Below are positions 29,901 to 45,695 of a stretch of DNA of 64,000 nucleotides, piece by piece. The notes under the pieces are model-generated. The model was not told the DNA's origin. It was given only the letters and a program-made list of their open reading frames with translations, and did not search any database. The number at the start of each line of letters is the position of its first letter. Position 1 is the first letter of the stretch. The translations under genes were made by a program, and so were the position numbers. This DNA is from Heloderma charlesbogerti (Eukaryota > Chordata > Lepidosauria > Squamata > Helodermatidae): contig JANEZZ010001470.1 of assembly GCA_026122225.1 (NCBI GenBank), positions 186,001 to 250,000 on the forward strand. Reading direction: 5' to 3'.

Positions 29901-32900
29901 AGCTATAGCAGGCTGTGGTCCCACGCTTTCAGCCTAAATCTATCGTAAGACAAAATGCTTCTCTGTTGTTATACATCTCACTTGAAGCACCCACATGAAT
30001 GACATGAACCCTTTTCAGACATTCAGCTTTACACATCTACATGCACGTTTAGTAGCCCTAATTGGGGGATCGTTTGAAAACATGAGTGCTCAAAGTGTGT
30101 ACTAGGTACTGGGACAGGCATGTGCACACTGACTCTACCCCCTATGTCTCTGGGCATGCCACCCCTGCCCCCTCAGTTCAGACCTTGCTGAAGTGATCCA
30201 GAAAGGTCTGAACAGGAATTCTACTCGTATTTGCTTGAACATAAGTAGAACTCTCCGCAAGATTGGGAACCCCTGATAAGGCAGAATCTGCGATCACACA
30301 GAGAGTTCTACTTGCATTCAAGTGAATGTAAGTAGAACTATTCAGACCATTCCGGTTCAATACAGCAAGGTCTGAATTGAGGGTGTGGGGGCATGCCTGG
30401 AGACACAGGAGGCAATGCCAGCATATTGAAAATGGCATCCCCTTGTAGGATTTTGATCTGTGTGAATTCCTGTATGAACTGACCCGAGTAGCACCTCCTG
30501 GACTAAACATAGTTATTCTTCAACTTTCATACTTCTCCAATATTTGTGAAAGGGATGGGGGAGATTTCCATTTGCATTCCTATTCACGCGACAGGCTACG
30601 CAAATATTTGCCTAGCCTATCATGGGGAAGAACAGGGACACAAATGGCGTAGTGGGCGCCATTTGCGGCCGTAAAGCTGGTAGATTAGCCTAAATGCAGC
30701 CGTAAATGGCTGCATTTAGGCTAATCTACCAGCTTTATGGCCGCAAATGGCGCCCACTACGCCATTTGCATCCAGAGAGTCACTTACCCTCCCCCAGCGA
30801 TACAGCACGGCAATGGTGGCCGGCTGTATCACCAGCGAAGCGGAGCTGGTGGCTGGCACTGCAGGATTGCCGCAGAGCAGAGCCAGCCCGGACTGATTCC
30901 AGGGGGGAGGGACGGATCGCCCCCCCCCACGGACCCCCCTGCCAGACCCAGAGGTAAGGGATTCGTACATCCCTAATTTGTGATGCCATTCTTGGCTCAA
31001 AAGATACACTTGAAATGCATATTTTAAGATAAAATATATTTGGAAATGTAGATATTGAGAGAAAATACATTATGAAATATGTATTTTGTAGGGGGGAAAG
31101 TTCAAAAATGCATATTCAAATATCAAATTTCTATGCAGATTCTTTTAAAGATTCAGAGATGAATGTGGAAATGGGATGGAACAAGCTGAGAAATGAGCAC
31201 ATGTGAAAGTGAAATGGACTCGAAACAGAGTGATGGACTGGAGATAGCCCCATGCCAAATTCTCCCTCCCCCTCCATAATGGCTGTCTTAACTTACCCAG
31301 TGCTGTGATGCTATTATGTTGGACACTTCCCCTCCCGCACACCATAGCTTTGGCTGGTGAGAGGAGAAAGCGTACATCATCATGATATCTGGACACTGGC
31401 ACGGGGGCTTACTATGTATAGGTTCAGAGGCAGTTTGCCACTGAATACCAGCTGCTGGAAGCAACAGCAGGACAGGTCTCTGCCGGGAACCATTTGGTAT
31501 TGCTGCCTCCTGTTAAAAAGGTCGCTAGCAGAGAAAAACAAAAGGCAAAACAGAATGAGCGTCTACCAGTCCCGCATGCATACAAAAGGCTAAAAAGGGA
31601 GACTACATATTTCTTTCTTTAGGGAGCAATCCTATGCCTGTTTAGACAGAAAAAAGTCCTACAATTCCCAGCATGCTGGGAGTTGTAGGAATTTTTCTGT
31701 CTAAACAGGCATGGGATTGCGCCCATGGTGAAGAAAGAAAAACAGCTTTACTCACAAGAATTCTTGCACATAGGATGTAGGTACAGTTGCTGTTGTTCAG
31801 TCATTCAGTCATGTCCGACTCTTCGTGACCCCATGGACCATAGCACGCCAGGCCTTCCTGTCCTGCGCTCTCTCCCGGAATGTGCTCAAGACCTCAAGTC
31901 CATATTCATTGCATCAGTGATGTTATCTAGCCATCTCATCCTCTGCCGTCCCCTTCTCCTTTTGCCTTCAATCTTTCCCAGCATCAGGGTCTTCTCCAGG
32001 GAGTTTTCTCTTCGCATTAGGAGGCCAAAATATTTGAGCTTCAGCTTCAGTATCTGTCCTTCCAATGAGCAGTCAGGGTTGACTTCCTTTAGGATGGACT
32101 GATTTGACCTCCTTGCAGTCCAGGGGACTCGTAAGAGTCTTCTCCAGCACCACAGTTCGAAAGCATCAATTCTTCGGCGCTCAGCCTTCCTTATAGTCCA
32201 GCTCTCACACCCATACGTTGCTACTGGGAAAACCATAGCTTTGATTATACGAACCTTTGCCGGCAAGGTGATGTCTCTGCTTCTTACTATGTTGTCTAGG
32301 TTTGCCATAGCTTTCCTCCCAAGGAGCAAACGTCTTTTAATTTCATGGCTACAGTCACCGTCTGTGGTGATCTTGGAGCCCAAGAAAATAAAATCTGTCA
32401 CTGCTTCCATGTCTTCCCCTTCTATATGCCAGGAAGTGATGGGGCCAGATGCCATGATCTTCATTTTTTTAATGTTGAGTTTCAAACCAGCTTTTGCACT
32501 CTCCTCTTTCACCCTCAACAAGAGGCTCTTTAGATCCTCTTCGCTTTCTGCCATTAGAGTGGTATCGTCTGCGTATCTGAGGTTGTTGATAATTCTCCCG
32601 GCAATCTTAATTCCGACCTGTGATTCATCCAACCCGGCGTTTCTCATGATGTACTCTGCATATAAGTTAAATAAGCAGGGTGACAATATACAGCCTTGTC
32701 ATACTCCTTTCCCAATTTTGAACCAATCGGTTGTTCCATGTCTGGTTCTTACTGTTGCTTCTTGACCCTCGTACAGGTTTCTCAGGAGACAGGTAAGGTG
32801 GTCTGGTACTCCCATCTCTTTCAGAATTTGCCACAGTTTGTTGTGATCCACACAATCAAAGGCTTTAGTGTAGTCAATGAAGCAGAAATAGACATTTTTC

Positions 32901-35900
32901 TGGAATTCTCTTGCTTTCTCCATGATCCAGCGAATGTTGGCGATTTGATCTCTAGTTCCTCTGCCTCTTCAAAACCCAGCTTGTACTTCCGGTATTTCTC
33001 GATTCACATATTGGTGAAGCCTAGCTTGTAGGATTTTGAGCATCACCTTGCTGGCATGTGAAATGAGCGCAATTGTATGGTAGTTTGAACACTCTTTGGC
33101 GTTGCCCTTCTTTGGAATTGGAATGTAAACTGACCTTTTCCAGTCTTGTGGCCACTGTTGAGTGTTCCAAATTTGTTGGCATATTGAGTGCAGCACTTTA
33201 ACAGCATCATCTTTTCGGATCTTAAATAGCTCAGCTGGAATACTTTCATCTCTGCTAGCTTTGTTGTTAGTAATGCTTCCTAAGGCCCACTTGACTTCAC
33301 TCTCGAGGATGTCCGGCTCAAGTCCAGTGACCGCACTATCATGGCTATCAGGGACATTCAGATCTTTCCTGTATAGTTCTTCTGTGTACTCTTTCCACCT
33401 CTTCTTAATCTCATCTGCTTCTGTTCGGTCCCTGCCTTCTTTGTCCTTTATCATGCCCATCTTTGCACAAAACGTTACCTTGAGATCTCCGATTTTCTTG
33501 AAGAGATCTCTAGTCTTTCCCATTCTATTGTTTTCTTTGATTCCTTTGCATTGTTCATTTAAGAAGGCCTTCTTGTCTCTCCTTCCTATTCTCTAGAACT
33601 CTGCTTCCAGTTGGGTATATCTTCCCCTTTCTCCCTTGCTTTTCGCTTCCCTTCTTTCGTGAGCTACTTGTAAAGCCTCATCAGACTCCCACTTGGCTTT
33701 CTTGCATTTCTTTTTCTTTGGGATGTATTTCGTTGCTGCCTCCTGAACAATGTTACGGACCTCTGTCCATAGTTCCTCAGGCACTCTGTCTATCAGGTCT
33801 AATCCCTGAAATCTATTCCTCACCTCCACTGTATATTCATAAGGGATATGATTTAGGTCATACCTGAATGTTTTACTGGTTTTCCCTACGTTCTTCAATT
33901 TAAGCTGAAACTTTGCAACAAGAAACTCATGATCTGAGCCACAGTCAGCTCCAGGTCTTGTTTTTACTGACCGTATAGAGCTTCTCCATCTTTGGCTGCA
34001 AAGGACATAATCAATCTGATTCCGATATTGACCATCTGGTGATGTCCATGTGTAGAGTCGCCTCTTGTGCTGTTGGAAAAGAGTGTTTGCTATGATCAGT
34101 GTGTTCTCTTGACAAAACTCTATTAGCCTTTGTCCTGCTTCATTGTACACCAAGGCCATACTTGCCTGTTATCCTGGTGATTTCTTGACTTCCTACTTTA
34201 GCATTCCAATCCACTATGATGAAGAGGGCATCTTTTTTTGGTGTTAGTTCTAGAAGGTGTTGTAGGCCTTCATAGAACCGATCAACCTCAGCTTCTTCAG
34301 CATCAGTGGTTGGGGCATAGACTTGAATTACTGTGATGTTGAATGGTTTGCCTTGGATTCATACTGAGATCATTCTATCGTTTTTGAGATTGTACCCCAG
34401 TACTGCCTTTCCCACCCTTTTGTTGACTATGAGTGCTACTCCATTTCTTCTAAGGGATTCTTGCCCACAGTAGTAGATAGAATGGTCACTTGAATTAAAT
34501 TCGCCCATGCTTGTCCATTTTAGTTTGCTGATTCCCAAGATGTCGATGTTCAATCTTGCTATCTCACGTTTGACCACGTCCAGCTTACCTTGATTCATTG
34601 GTCTGACATTCCAGGTTCCTAAACAATATTTTTCTTTACAGCATAAGACTTTCTTATCACCACGAGACACATCCACAGCTGAGTGTCCTTTTGGCTTTGG
34701 CCCAGCCACTTCACTCTTTCTGGCGCTACTTGGAAATTCCCTCTGCTCTTCCCCAGTAATATATTGGACACCTTCCAACCTGAGGGGCTCATCTTCCGGT
34801 GTCATATCTTTTAGCCTTGGGATACGTTCCATGGGGTTTTCTTGGCAAGAATACTGGAGTGGGTTGCCATTTCCTTCTCCAGTGGACCACATTTTGTCAG
34901 AACTCTCCGCCACGACCTGTCCGTCTTGGGTGGCCCTGCACGGCATAGCTTATGGCTTCACTGAGTTATGCAAGCCCCTTCGCCACAACAAGGCAGTGAT
35001 CCATGAAGGGGTAGGTACAGTGCAGGGTCTCAAAAGGGCTTGTTCAGACCATTTCTTTGTGTTCTGCAACACCGGCAGGAGAGGAAGCGAGCAAGCACGT
35101 GTGCTCTCCACAGTAGAGGAAGGCGCTGAGAGAAGATGGTGGAGAGAAGGGCTGGGAGGAGCCGGAAGCCAATCACAGGGAAAAACACACCGTGGACTAT
35201 AGCGATCCTAAGGCTAGCTATGCCCCAGTTCCCATGGCCTAAGTGCAGCACTACCCCTACCTGTAGCTTGCAGAGGAGGCGGCAATAGCTGTCTCATGCC
35301 TTCATATCCTGCTTGTGGTGGGTTTCCCAGAGGCATCTAACTGGCCCATGTGGGAAACAGGATACTGGACTAGATGGACCCTTGGTCTGATCCAGCACAG
35401 CTCTTCTTTTCTTATGGGCAAGTTGAACTCAATGTTACAGATGCAGAAGGGAGAACTTAATATGGGGTAGCTATCTTCAGTTATTGCCCCCCGTTCATGT
35501 AGCCCTGCCCCTAGTAAAAAATAAGAAACCACTGAGCAGCGTATCTTTTAGGGGGAAAAACTATAAGAGGCTTATATGCTAACATCTACTCATGATAGCG
35601 TATCTATTTTTTAAAATTGCAATTTGTTTTATAGGTCATGGGGAGATTCCCTAAAAATAAAGGATTTTTTCAGTCTACGTATACATTAAGATGAGTAATT
35701 TCCTTCTTGGTAGTAGCAGAACAGAATAATTTGCTCTTTCCATATCCCTTACCCAAACTGCCTCATCTGTTTCAGCAGCATGGAGTAATTCTGCAATTCT
35801 GTAATTCTGTTGACAGCATAAAGTTTGATTGGCTCCTTTTTAGGACATAATACTTCGTAGGATCATTATTACTATCAAATCAGATATTTGTTGTATTGTT

Positions 35901-38900
35901 GTGCCCTGTAATTTGGCCTGGAATATAATTTTCTTTTATTATTTTAAAGAAATTATGTCAGAGCGCATCCCAGGTATTTTTTTTAAAAGGATCTTCCATG
36001 TTATTTAATCCAGTCTTATAAAATGACTGTTTTAGTATTTTTGAATTGCTTCCAGGGAAGGGAGGGTATTCCCAGAGCTTGCTGTGGGCCCAACAGAGAC
36101 CTCAGGGTGGGATAAGGCAGTAGTATATTTGTGGAGGGTTTTTAATTAACTTTTGGTGTCTTTGAAGTTCAGCATGTGTTTGAGGGGAGCTGGAGTGTTG
36201 GAGGGGAGTGTTGGGGAGGGAGAAACCACCATAGAAGTTGTAATGGACAGGAGGTATTATGGAGGAAGGGGCTGGGAATGTCAGGTGTCGGAAAGGGGAG
36301 CTCAACGTCTATGTGCTATTTCACTGTCCACCCATCCCCCAGCCTGGATAACAGTGGTGGCCTTTCTGCACCCTCTTAAAATGCTGCTGATAAATGCCAG
36401 GTCAGTCAGGGGGAAGGAGGTGGCCATCTGTGAACAGGGTCAGGAAGAGAGAGCTGACCTGATGTGCGTTATAGAGGTCTGGTTGGAGGAGGTGTAATCT
36501 AGGGGGAGGTGTAATCTAGGAGGAGTGGTATAGTGGTAAATGTTGAAGTGCAGGCAGTCGTCATGATAGTCCCCACAGCCATGCCCCCAAGGAGAGTCCA
36601 AAAATTCAGGCAGCTTTGTTGATCCATATCAACAAACCATATCAACAAACCAATTCCATCTCCACAAAGAACAGGTCTTTTGTAACGCTAATGGGTTTTA
36701 ATTGCCCATTCAAGACCAAGACATCCCCAAACGCTTTGCATTGCAACAGGGATAGCAAAATGCCTTCTCTGCTAGCTACAGAGAGGATTGTAGCTAAGCT
36801 CAGAGGGAAGAGGAAGCCTGAGGTGGATGGGATAGCAGATGACATCAGTGTCCTGGCCAATCAAGAAGTCCTGGCGCTTTGACCCTGCGAGCCCTGGCTC
36901 CACCTCCACTGCATCACTAAAGCGAGGGGCTGATCAGAACGTTCTTCTTGCCTGACACACTCTTGTCTTCTGCAAAGTTTCTAGACCTCATGAGAAAGTG
37001 GCCATCAAATCTCCTTCCTTCCTTTGACATTCTCAAGTTAGAGGTCTATTGTCTGCAGGCAGAGGAACCTAATTAAAATATTTAGTTCCCATGACAACGG
37101 TATCACCTGGCTATTGACACCTTTTGGAACTGCTGAGGGTGGCTGAACAACCAACTCAGCCTGTGTGAGACCCACAGATTTCTTCTATGAATGGATTTTG
37201 GCTGCCATAAGGTAAAACTAAAGCATTCATATTTATTAGTATTAGCAGTATGTTTCAAGGTTGTGTGCTTTCTGTAGACTTTTAATAAGGAACAGATTTG
37301 CTGGATAAGATGGGCTGTCCATTCTCTGGACAACCCCTCACAGGTCACACTTCTGACCCAGGCCAATAGGGCTGCCACCTTTTCCTCCCTTGAAGGAGCT
37401 GAGCTTCCCCCATCATTGCACCTTCATTTTGGTGAAATGCTGTAGCTGTTGCTGTTAAAGCAGGGATGGGGGATATCCAGCCTGTGGCCCTAATCTGGCC
37501 CATGGAAGTTCTCCATCTGGTCCACAGCTGGAGAACCGGGCTCCTTCCTGGGCTCCTTTCATGGTTCTCCCCCCAGCCTGCATTTCACTCCCACAAAATC
37601 CCATGAGTCAGGTTAGACTGAGAAAACATGACTGGCTCAAGATAATCTAGTGATCTTTATGGTTAATAAGGGATTTAAATCCGTTATCCCTGTTCCTAAT
37701 CCAGTACTCTCACCCGTGGAGGCTGGTGGCTGTGATTTCAGTGGGGCTGTGAATCTATTATGGGTTTCAGTCAGAATCAGCCAGAACTCTAAAGCAGCTA
37801 TCCAAAGTTCTGAATCCTATGGGTTCAGCACTTTGGATAGCTCCTTTAGAGTTTTGGCTGGTTCTGACTGAAACCCAGAATAGATCCACAGCCCCACCGA
37901 AATCGGAGGCACCAGCCTCCACTGACTTAACTGCTATACCATGCAAGCTCTGCATTCCAATTTTAGTTTTTCTCCTAGCATCACAGAACCCCTTTATTAG
38001 TTGATCTAACTTTTTATATATTTCACAGGTGTCTTTTTACTTTCACATATAACTTCAGTCTGAATGTCTGCCACCTCCTCCCACTTTTAATTTCCAAATG
38101 CAGATGCCATGGTTTGAACATCAGTCGCTTCCCCCCACACACACAATTTTACTTTGTTTATGATCTTGCCTGATGAAGACTTCTGGAGAACCCAAAAACT
38201 AGCACAGTATTTTGTGACCTCTGAGTTCACCGAATAAAGAAAGGTATTATGGTGATATGGTATTTAGAAATTTTCTTTTGGAATTTTTCAGTAACACAAG
38301 AACGTAAGAAGAGCCATGCTGGATCAGACCAAGGGTCTATCTAGGCCAGCATTCTGTTCTCACAATGGCAAACCATCTGCCATGAGTTTGTGGGGCAAAC
38401 CCACAAGCAGGGCATGAGCGCAACAGCACCCTCCCACCCATGTTACCCAGCAACTGGTGTACATATAGGCATAGTGCCTGTAATATTGGAGGTACCATAT
38501 AGCCATCAGGACTAGTTGATTGATAGCCTTCTCCTCCAGGAGGTTGTGTAACCCCCTTTTAGAGCCATCCAGATTGGTGGCCATCCCATCACTACTTCCT
38601 GTGGTAGTGAATTCCATAGTTTGACAACGCGCTGTGTGAAGAAGTACTTCTTTTATCTGTCCTGAATCTCCTACCAGTCAGCTTCATAGGATGACTTCGG
38701 GTTCTAGTATTGTAAGAGAGGGAGAGAAATGTCCCCTTTCCATATTCTCCACATCATGCAGAATTTTGTACACCCTTTTCAATACCAGTCATTCAAAATA
38801 CTACTGTTTTGATTATGTCCAGCATATACCTAGTGATTCAGATATGTAAAATTGTAAGAAAATAACATTGTTTCTGTTCTGGTTTTTTTTTAATTAAATA

Positions 38901-41900
38901 TGTGTGGTATTACTGGACTAAGCCCTTTTATTAACAGTGGGACAGCTGAGGCATTACACAGGGCAGCCCCATGGTAGCCAGAGCTAGAGGACATTACTAG
39001 GTGCAACTTCAAATCTATTTTTCAGCCCTACTCCAGTTTCAAATGTCTATCCTTCCTCACGATGTTAGATTTTCAAGTTGCCTGGTCAACAAGCAGTGAA
39101 TTATCGATAGCGTCGCATCTGGCCACATAAATGAAACACAGAAAGTTTGTTGGAGAGGGAGGTCCCTTCCTATAAAAGTAATCGGCCATAAACTTGTATT
39201 TAGATGCCCATAACTTTCTGCAGCTGCACTGAGCGGCAGATGATGACTGTTAAATACGCGCAAACTAATGTAGCAAGTCATTCCCCATTAAATCTTGTTA
39301 TGGTTATGTATCAAAATTACGAGTCACTTGTAAATTTCAGGTGCACCTGCACGGCTGTCTGAGGGTTCTAAGCCACATTCTCCAGTAACATTCAGATTAT
39401 ACGCTAGTCGCTGGCAGTTCCTTTAGCCACCAATGGGCAGATATAGAAAATTTATATTTCATGCAGTGAGATCTATGCTGCAATCCTATGCACACTTATC
39501 TGGGAGTAACAATGAGGCTTACTTTGAAGCAGACATGTACATGATTGCACTGTCTGTAAGACACATGAGATCCAGTTCTGAATGCAGTTCCTGTGGAGGA
39601 TGGGACTGGGACCTTGGATTGTATCCCATGTTAGCCCTACTAAGAGGAGAGCCATTGAAGTGAATGGGTCTTAAGTTGGACTAACATTGGATACAACCCA
39701 ATGTGATACTGAACAACCCAATGTGATACTGAACAACCCAATGTTCAGTATCAACTGAAGATGACAGCATGGTTAGTGCTTATAGCATCATCCTTATACC
39801 TGAGAGATAAAGAGTTAAGGGAGATGTCGGGGTAAGGGGGGGTGGCGAGAAGTCTCTTTTAGTGACACTGTGGGAAGTGACACTGAAGCTAGAGGGTAAA
39901 AGGAGGGTCACCAGGTTTAGATCTAGATGATGAGGTCAGAAGCCAGTGCAGTCAGGTGGGTCAGATGTTTGTGAAGGGAAATCTGAAGCAGGAATATCAC
40001 GTTGCAAGATAGGAATGCTGGATTATCTAAAGTAAAGCTTGCAGGGTTAAAAACAGGAGAGAGGACACAGCCAAGAAAAGGATGAACGAGTCGGGTCTAT
40101 CAGATGCATACCTGTGAGTGGCTCTGCTTCCTATACAAATGAGGAATTCACAGAGAAGAGAAGCTGATATAGCAGGGTTGGGCAATTTGTGGCCCTCCAG
40201 ATGTTCTGGCCTACAACTCCCATCAGCCCTCACCATTGGCTAACCTGGCTAGGGCTGGTGAGAGTTGTAGGCCAAAACATCTTGAGATCTACTTGTTGCC
40301 CACTCCTGTGAAACTGGGACAGTATGACTCAGAAACAAATCATGATTAGACAGAGGTGGGAAAAAGCCAATAAAACAACTTGGGCCTAGGAAACCCACAG
40401 AATCCAGCTGTGTATCTATTACTCCAGGGCCTGGAGCTGTATCCCAGAAGGTTTGCGGTTTGAGTCTGCTTTTTGCCACTGGTACTGACAATTCAAGAAT
40501 CATTGGTTCTCCCATGTCTCATACTATGGTGGGATGCAGGAGAAAGCTTTTTCTGCTGTGGAACCCTGGTTGTGAAATGCCCTCCCCTTGGAGGCCCGAT
40601 TGGCACTGACAGTGGTTTTATTTTGGCACCAAGTTAAAACATAGCTTTTTACCAATGCCTTTGAGGGCTAATTGGATTCCCTGAGTTTGTACACTGTTGT
40701 AACCATTTTATTGTTTTATGTCTTAAATTGGTATTAGCTAGCTTAATGATTTAATATGTTTTAAGAAATTTAAATTATTTATTGTTTTACACTGTTTAAA
40801 TTGATTTTATGTGTACACCGCCCTGAGATCCTAATGATATAGGGCAGGATACAAATGTTATAAATAAATACATACATACATACATACATGTCACAGGAAG
40901 CAGCAACTATGATGAACTGGGTCTGAATCAGTCTGAAATAAGAGCAGAAGTTGCTCTCCCATAGTAACTGAGGGCATAAACAGGCTCTGCACTGGGCAGG
41001 GTAGTACTAGGAAGCAGAAGACTGGCAAGCAGAAGTTTTGGATCCTAGAGTGGGTACCTATTCATGTCGTAATAGAAGCGACATGAGTAAATATTATTGC
41101 TGCTTCAGTTCTGGGTTTAAAATCCGAATTAAGTGTGCAATGGGTGGGTGGCTTGTATTATGTGAATGAGTTATCAGCAAGAACTTTGGTACCATGACCT
41201 GAGACAATAAGGAATCTTTTCAGAAGAGTCCGTTCACACATTTTTGGTGCCAGTGATCACATGCAGAGAGATCAAGTGTGTGCAGAAAACTCAAGTGCTA
41301 CGTGAACCCTTTTAGGTTAATTGTGGCAAAGAAAGAGGGAGGATTTGGACAGTGAAATGAAAGGCGCTGGCTGCAGTAGTGCAAAGAACATCCTCAAAGC
41401 TCCCGTGTTGCTTGGCTGCCAAGGAATCGCCTTCCTCCCCCTGTACACTTCTCTGTTCCATCCCACTCTCCCAATCTGTGATCTGTTACATGGGCTTTGA
41501 GTAGCACATTCTGGGGCTCCATCTGGCTTTCCCTTGAACGCAAATGTTAGTAGGAAAGCATGCAAGAGGGCCACTTTCTCTACTGCTTTTATACGATTGG
41601 TGTAGCAGTAGTGCAGATGGGGTTGGTTGTGGGTTTTGAATTTCTCTTCCCTCCTGGCTCCTTATCACTTTCATCGTGATGATTAACCAAACAGCGCAGC
41701 AGAACTGGTTTGCTGGGGGCGGGATCTGTCCAGGAAAACATGTGTAGTGTGCCAGCACTGTGTAAAGCTTAATCATATCCTTCTCCAAGTTAAATCCAGC
41801 AATGCTTACAGGACAGAAGATTAATTAAGTGTATGACAGGAAATGGTGAAAGTTCAGGTAAGCTTTAAAAAATCATTCAAGTTAATGGTGTTTGCAACTT

Positions 41901-44900
41901 ATCTAAGTTACTGTTAATGATTTTTCTGTTAGTCTAGTTTGTTCAGGAATCAATGTTTTCTTTAAATGTGATTTTGCATGGATATAATTTGTTTTATCTT
42001 GTTTGCGGCAACAGGCAGCAGTCCCAGGAGAGCTGGAGGCTTGCAAGGGGTCAATCATTTTGTCCCCCAGTTCTTCTAATCCCCAAATGCAATGTTCTTC
42101 AGAGATATTTAATGATGTTTTCAGGCATTTCCTAGAGCTGAGTCCTTCTGTTAAGCTGACATAGATATTGTGTTATAGGCAGGAGATGCCAAGTACAAAT
42201 AAAAGAGCAATTAAAGCATTGGTGGAAGAACCAGACTAGCCCAGGGTCTGCTCTATTTCTGTGTCTTTAACTGATGGCCCTTCTTCTTCAGGGAGTGATG
42301 TATGCATGTGTCCTCATTTTCCCGATCACTAGTGTTGCCATGTGTCCCACTTCACAGTCTTTTATTGGAAGGGCTGGCAGAGGACAATCCTCTCTTTGAA
42401 GGCATCCTTTGTTTGAAGGGCTGTCCAGTCCAAGGCCGATTTAAAGGTCAAGAACCATAAGAAGCGAGAGCAGGGGCCTTGAAGTTGCCCTTCAACAGTA
42501 GTACCTGGACAGCAGACTGAGCAGTGTACACAGATCACCTGGTCACAGTCCTCCCGACTGGAGTGAATTGTATTGAATTTCTGTAATCAGTATTCAAATT
42601 CGTAGCTACACATAGCAACACGGGCATTTTATGCAAATCTGTGTTCTCCTTTGTCCTCTGGCTTTGGTGATGGATTTCCACCTTTTTGGTGATGCTCAGA
42701 GGGACGCCAACACCTCACAGAGCAGAGGAATGTGGAACAGGCCTCCCTGCTCTGACTGGAGCATGTGGTGTTACTGAGGAGCTCAGTTGCCTTGCTGTTT
42801 TGGAGGTATGCATCACACACCTTGACCCTAGACTCTCCAGTTTGTCCTGGAAAGCTGGCTAAGCAAGGGTTTAAGGCCCACCAGGGCAAGAGAGCTATTA
42901 CTTACACTTGTGGACTGCTAACCTACTTGAATTATAAGGAACACCCCCCCACACACAAAAGAATTGTGTCTCCCTGCAAAAGCATCTCTGATTGCTGAGT
43001 TACTATTCCAATCAAGCTACCCAAGGGAGATTTGGAATTCGCGCGTTCAGAACCCTGGCAGGAAAAATGCTAAAGTCAGGAAGCAGCACTACCACCACGG
43101 GTAAACCATGTTAGCAGCTGTTTATAGCCATTAAAGTTTAAGGAACATCTCGGCAATGTTTTGCACACTGGACCCTCTATGCACCAATGGCCAGGGAGCT
43201 TAATATCCTAGATTCTCCTTCATCTCTTTGTTTTGGGAAATACCCTCCCCCAACCCCTGCTAAGGTATTCAAACAGGAAGAGAGTAGAGCTGAGATCTGG
43301 TTAGGCTTCACTCAGGGATCTATTTGCAGTTAGCTGTGCTCCCCCCTTGCCTCCCCCCTTAGTTTCCTCCCCAATGTCTGTTTTTGTTATTTTACTATTG
43401 GTTTAATCGGGGCTCCTAGGGAATGGCCACACAACCACAAACATCACCCCAGCCCACCCCACCTGGACAGCAAGGGCAAAACCCCTTAGAACATGCCAGT
43501 GTTAAAAGGAACCTGCAGAGACCTCAGCTATCCCCCACTTTGCACTTTCCCATCACAGAATCACTGAAGGGCAAACCCAGAACCTGGAACTGTATTCCAA
43601 ACTTCCTATTTGTATTCCTATGGAATAGGTACATATTTGTGCTTTAATCGCCCTCTCTCTCCAAATTTTCTTCTCTCATCTCTCTGCTCCACCCTTCATC
43701 TGGCCCAGTCCCATGTCACGACCTTCCCCAGGTCTGGTGTCAAGGGTATGCAGGGTTGAGCACCTGCTGAGGGCCCCGGTAGGGTCCCACTGACAAGAGC
43801 CCCTTGGAGCTGCTCCTCCTCTTCACCATGGCAACCTGCTTGATCACTTGCCTCTCAGTGAGGCCCAGACACCGGTGGTGGTGAAGAGGGGCAGGAGGAG
43901 GAGATGCCACTGCCTACTTGCTCACTGGCTCTCCGACTCTCAAGTAAGCAAGCGATAGCAGTGAGACTGGGGATGAGGAGCAATATAGCTGGTGGCAACA
44001 GTGGTGGGAAGGTAGATTCACTGCGGGAGCACGCAGCAGAGACAGCCAGCTTGATGAACAGCTCCCTTTTATTAGTTACAGCACATAGAGACACAGCTGT
44101 CTTTCAGCAAGGCACAGTAGCTCACAAACACCCACACCCACACAGAGTGATGAAACAAATGAGGGCCAGCCAGTGGGACTAAGCCACCCCAGGTAAGTAG
44201 CAGAGGAGAAACCAGATTGTTCCATTACAGGCCCTTGAAGATTCAATCATCAAAAAACCTGTTGGTTTAAAAGACTAGACAATAAGGCTATCTCACGTTG
44301 GTCCACACTCCACAAAGCCAGGAAACCGGAAGCTAAGGCTGATGCCTTATCAGACATGCCCCGTGATCAGTCAGTCATGATGTTGCGCCACGTCACAAAT
44401 TGTGCTTGCTTCCAACTGACCCTCCATGCACCCACACTTTTCCTGGGTCTTTCAGTCCCAAATCCAGATTAGGAGGATGGGGTGCCTGGGACCAGCAAAG
44501 ATGCGCCACGTTGTCCTGGTCCAGTATTGCCTTATGAAGCATCTGAGCCTTACTGTATTGCTAGAGGAATCCTACTGTGAGGTGACCCATGCGTGTTTGC
44601 TTGCTTACACCAGTAGCTTGCAGGATGGGTTGAACAGTGAGAGGGAGCTCTCTTCTTGCACCCCTCACCAACCTTTCACTGAGTATAAAATACTGAGTAT
44701 TTTATTTTTTCTGTTAATTGCCCTTTCTCCGCCTCTCTTTAACCAATCCTCCTGAAATTTTCAGGTCATGTAAAATAAACATTTCTGTCTGGCACATGCA
44801 ATATTTAGGAAGTTTAGTGAAAGCCTTCCGATTTCATTAAGGTTAGAATAACCCATCCCCCTAATTTTCATTTAACGTGGTGGAATCCTTTTTTGACTGA

Positions 44901-45583
44901 TCACCTTATCTACTGAAGGCACTACTGTGCTCCCAATAATACAGCCAATTTACCACAGTCATCTACATAGCTGTGGTCCAATCTTAAATGAGCTAATCTA
45001 ATTGAGTCTCCATTCTGTTTCAGAATCATATATTTGGTAATCTTGTATAGTTTTTAAACCAGGTTATATTCTTTGATTCAAGCCTCAGTCTGCATTCAAT
45101 AGTCTCCAGGCTCCAAAGCAATGCTTACATGTATTTAATACTCACATCTGATTTTACTTCCCCAAACTGGAACCTTTGGCTTCTGCAGAAGTTTAGTAGC
45201 TTCAGTACAGCAAAGGATCCAATCAGCCTCCACAAACTTCTTTCTCCCCCTCTACTTTAATTTCCCCTAAATAGCTGTAGGACTCAAATAATCCCAAAGG
45301 GAGGGTTGGGACTATGTGGCGTCATGATCGAGAAACTGCTGGGGCTTTTAAATAGGTTCTACAATTTTAAAAAAGCTAGAAAAAGCCCTCAGCCACCTCA
45401 CCTCATAAAGTTCATTTAAGTATGTGCAATCCTTGCAAACCCTGCACAGCCTCCTAAATTCCTCTGAAGTACTACCTCTCTGAAAGGAGCCACTTGGCTT
45501 AGGGAATTCTCTCTACCCCTCACCCCCATGCACATTTCCAATCACCATTCTTCTTTTCCCCTCCCCTCCCCTCCCCTGTTTGT

Positions 45584-45623
<40 letters not shown>

Positions 45624-45661
45624 TCCTTCCTTCCTTCCTTCCTTCCTTCCTTCCTTCCTTC

Positions 45662-45695
<34 letters not shown>
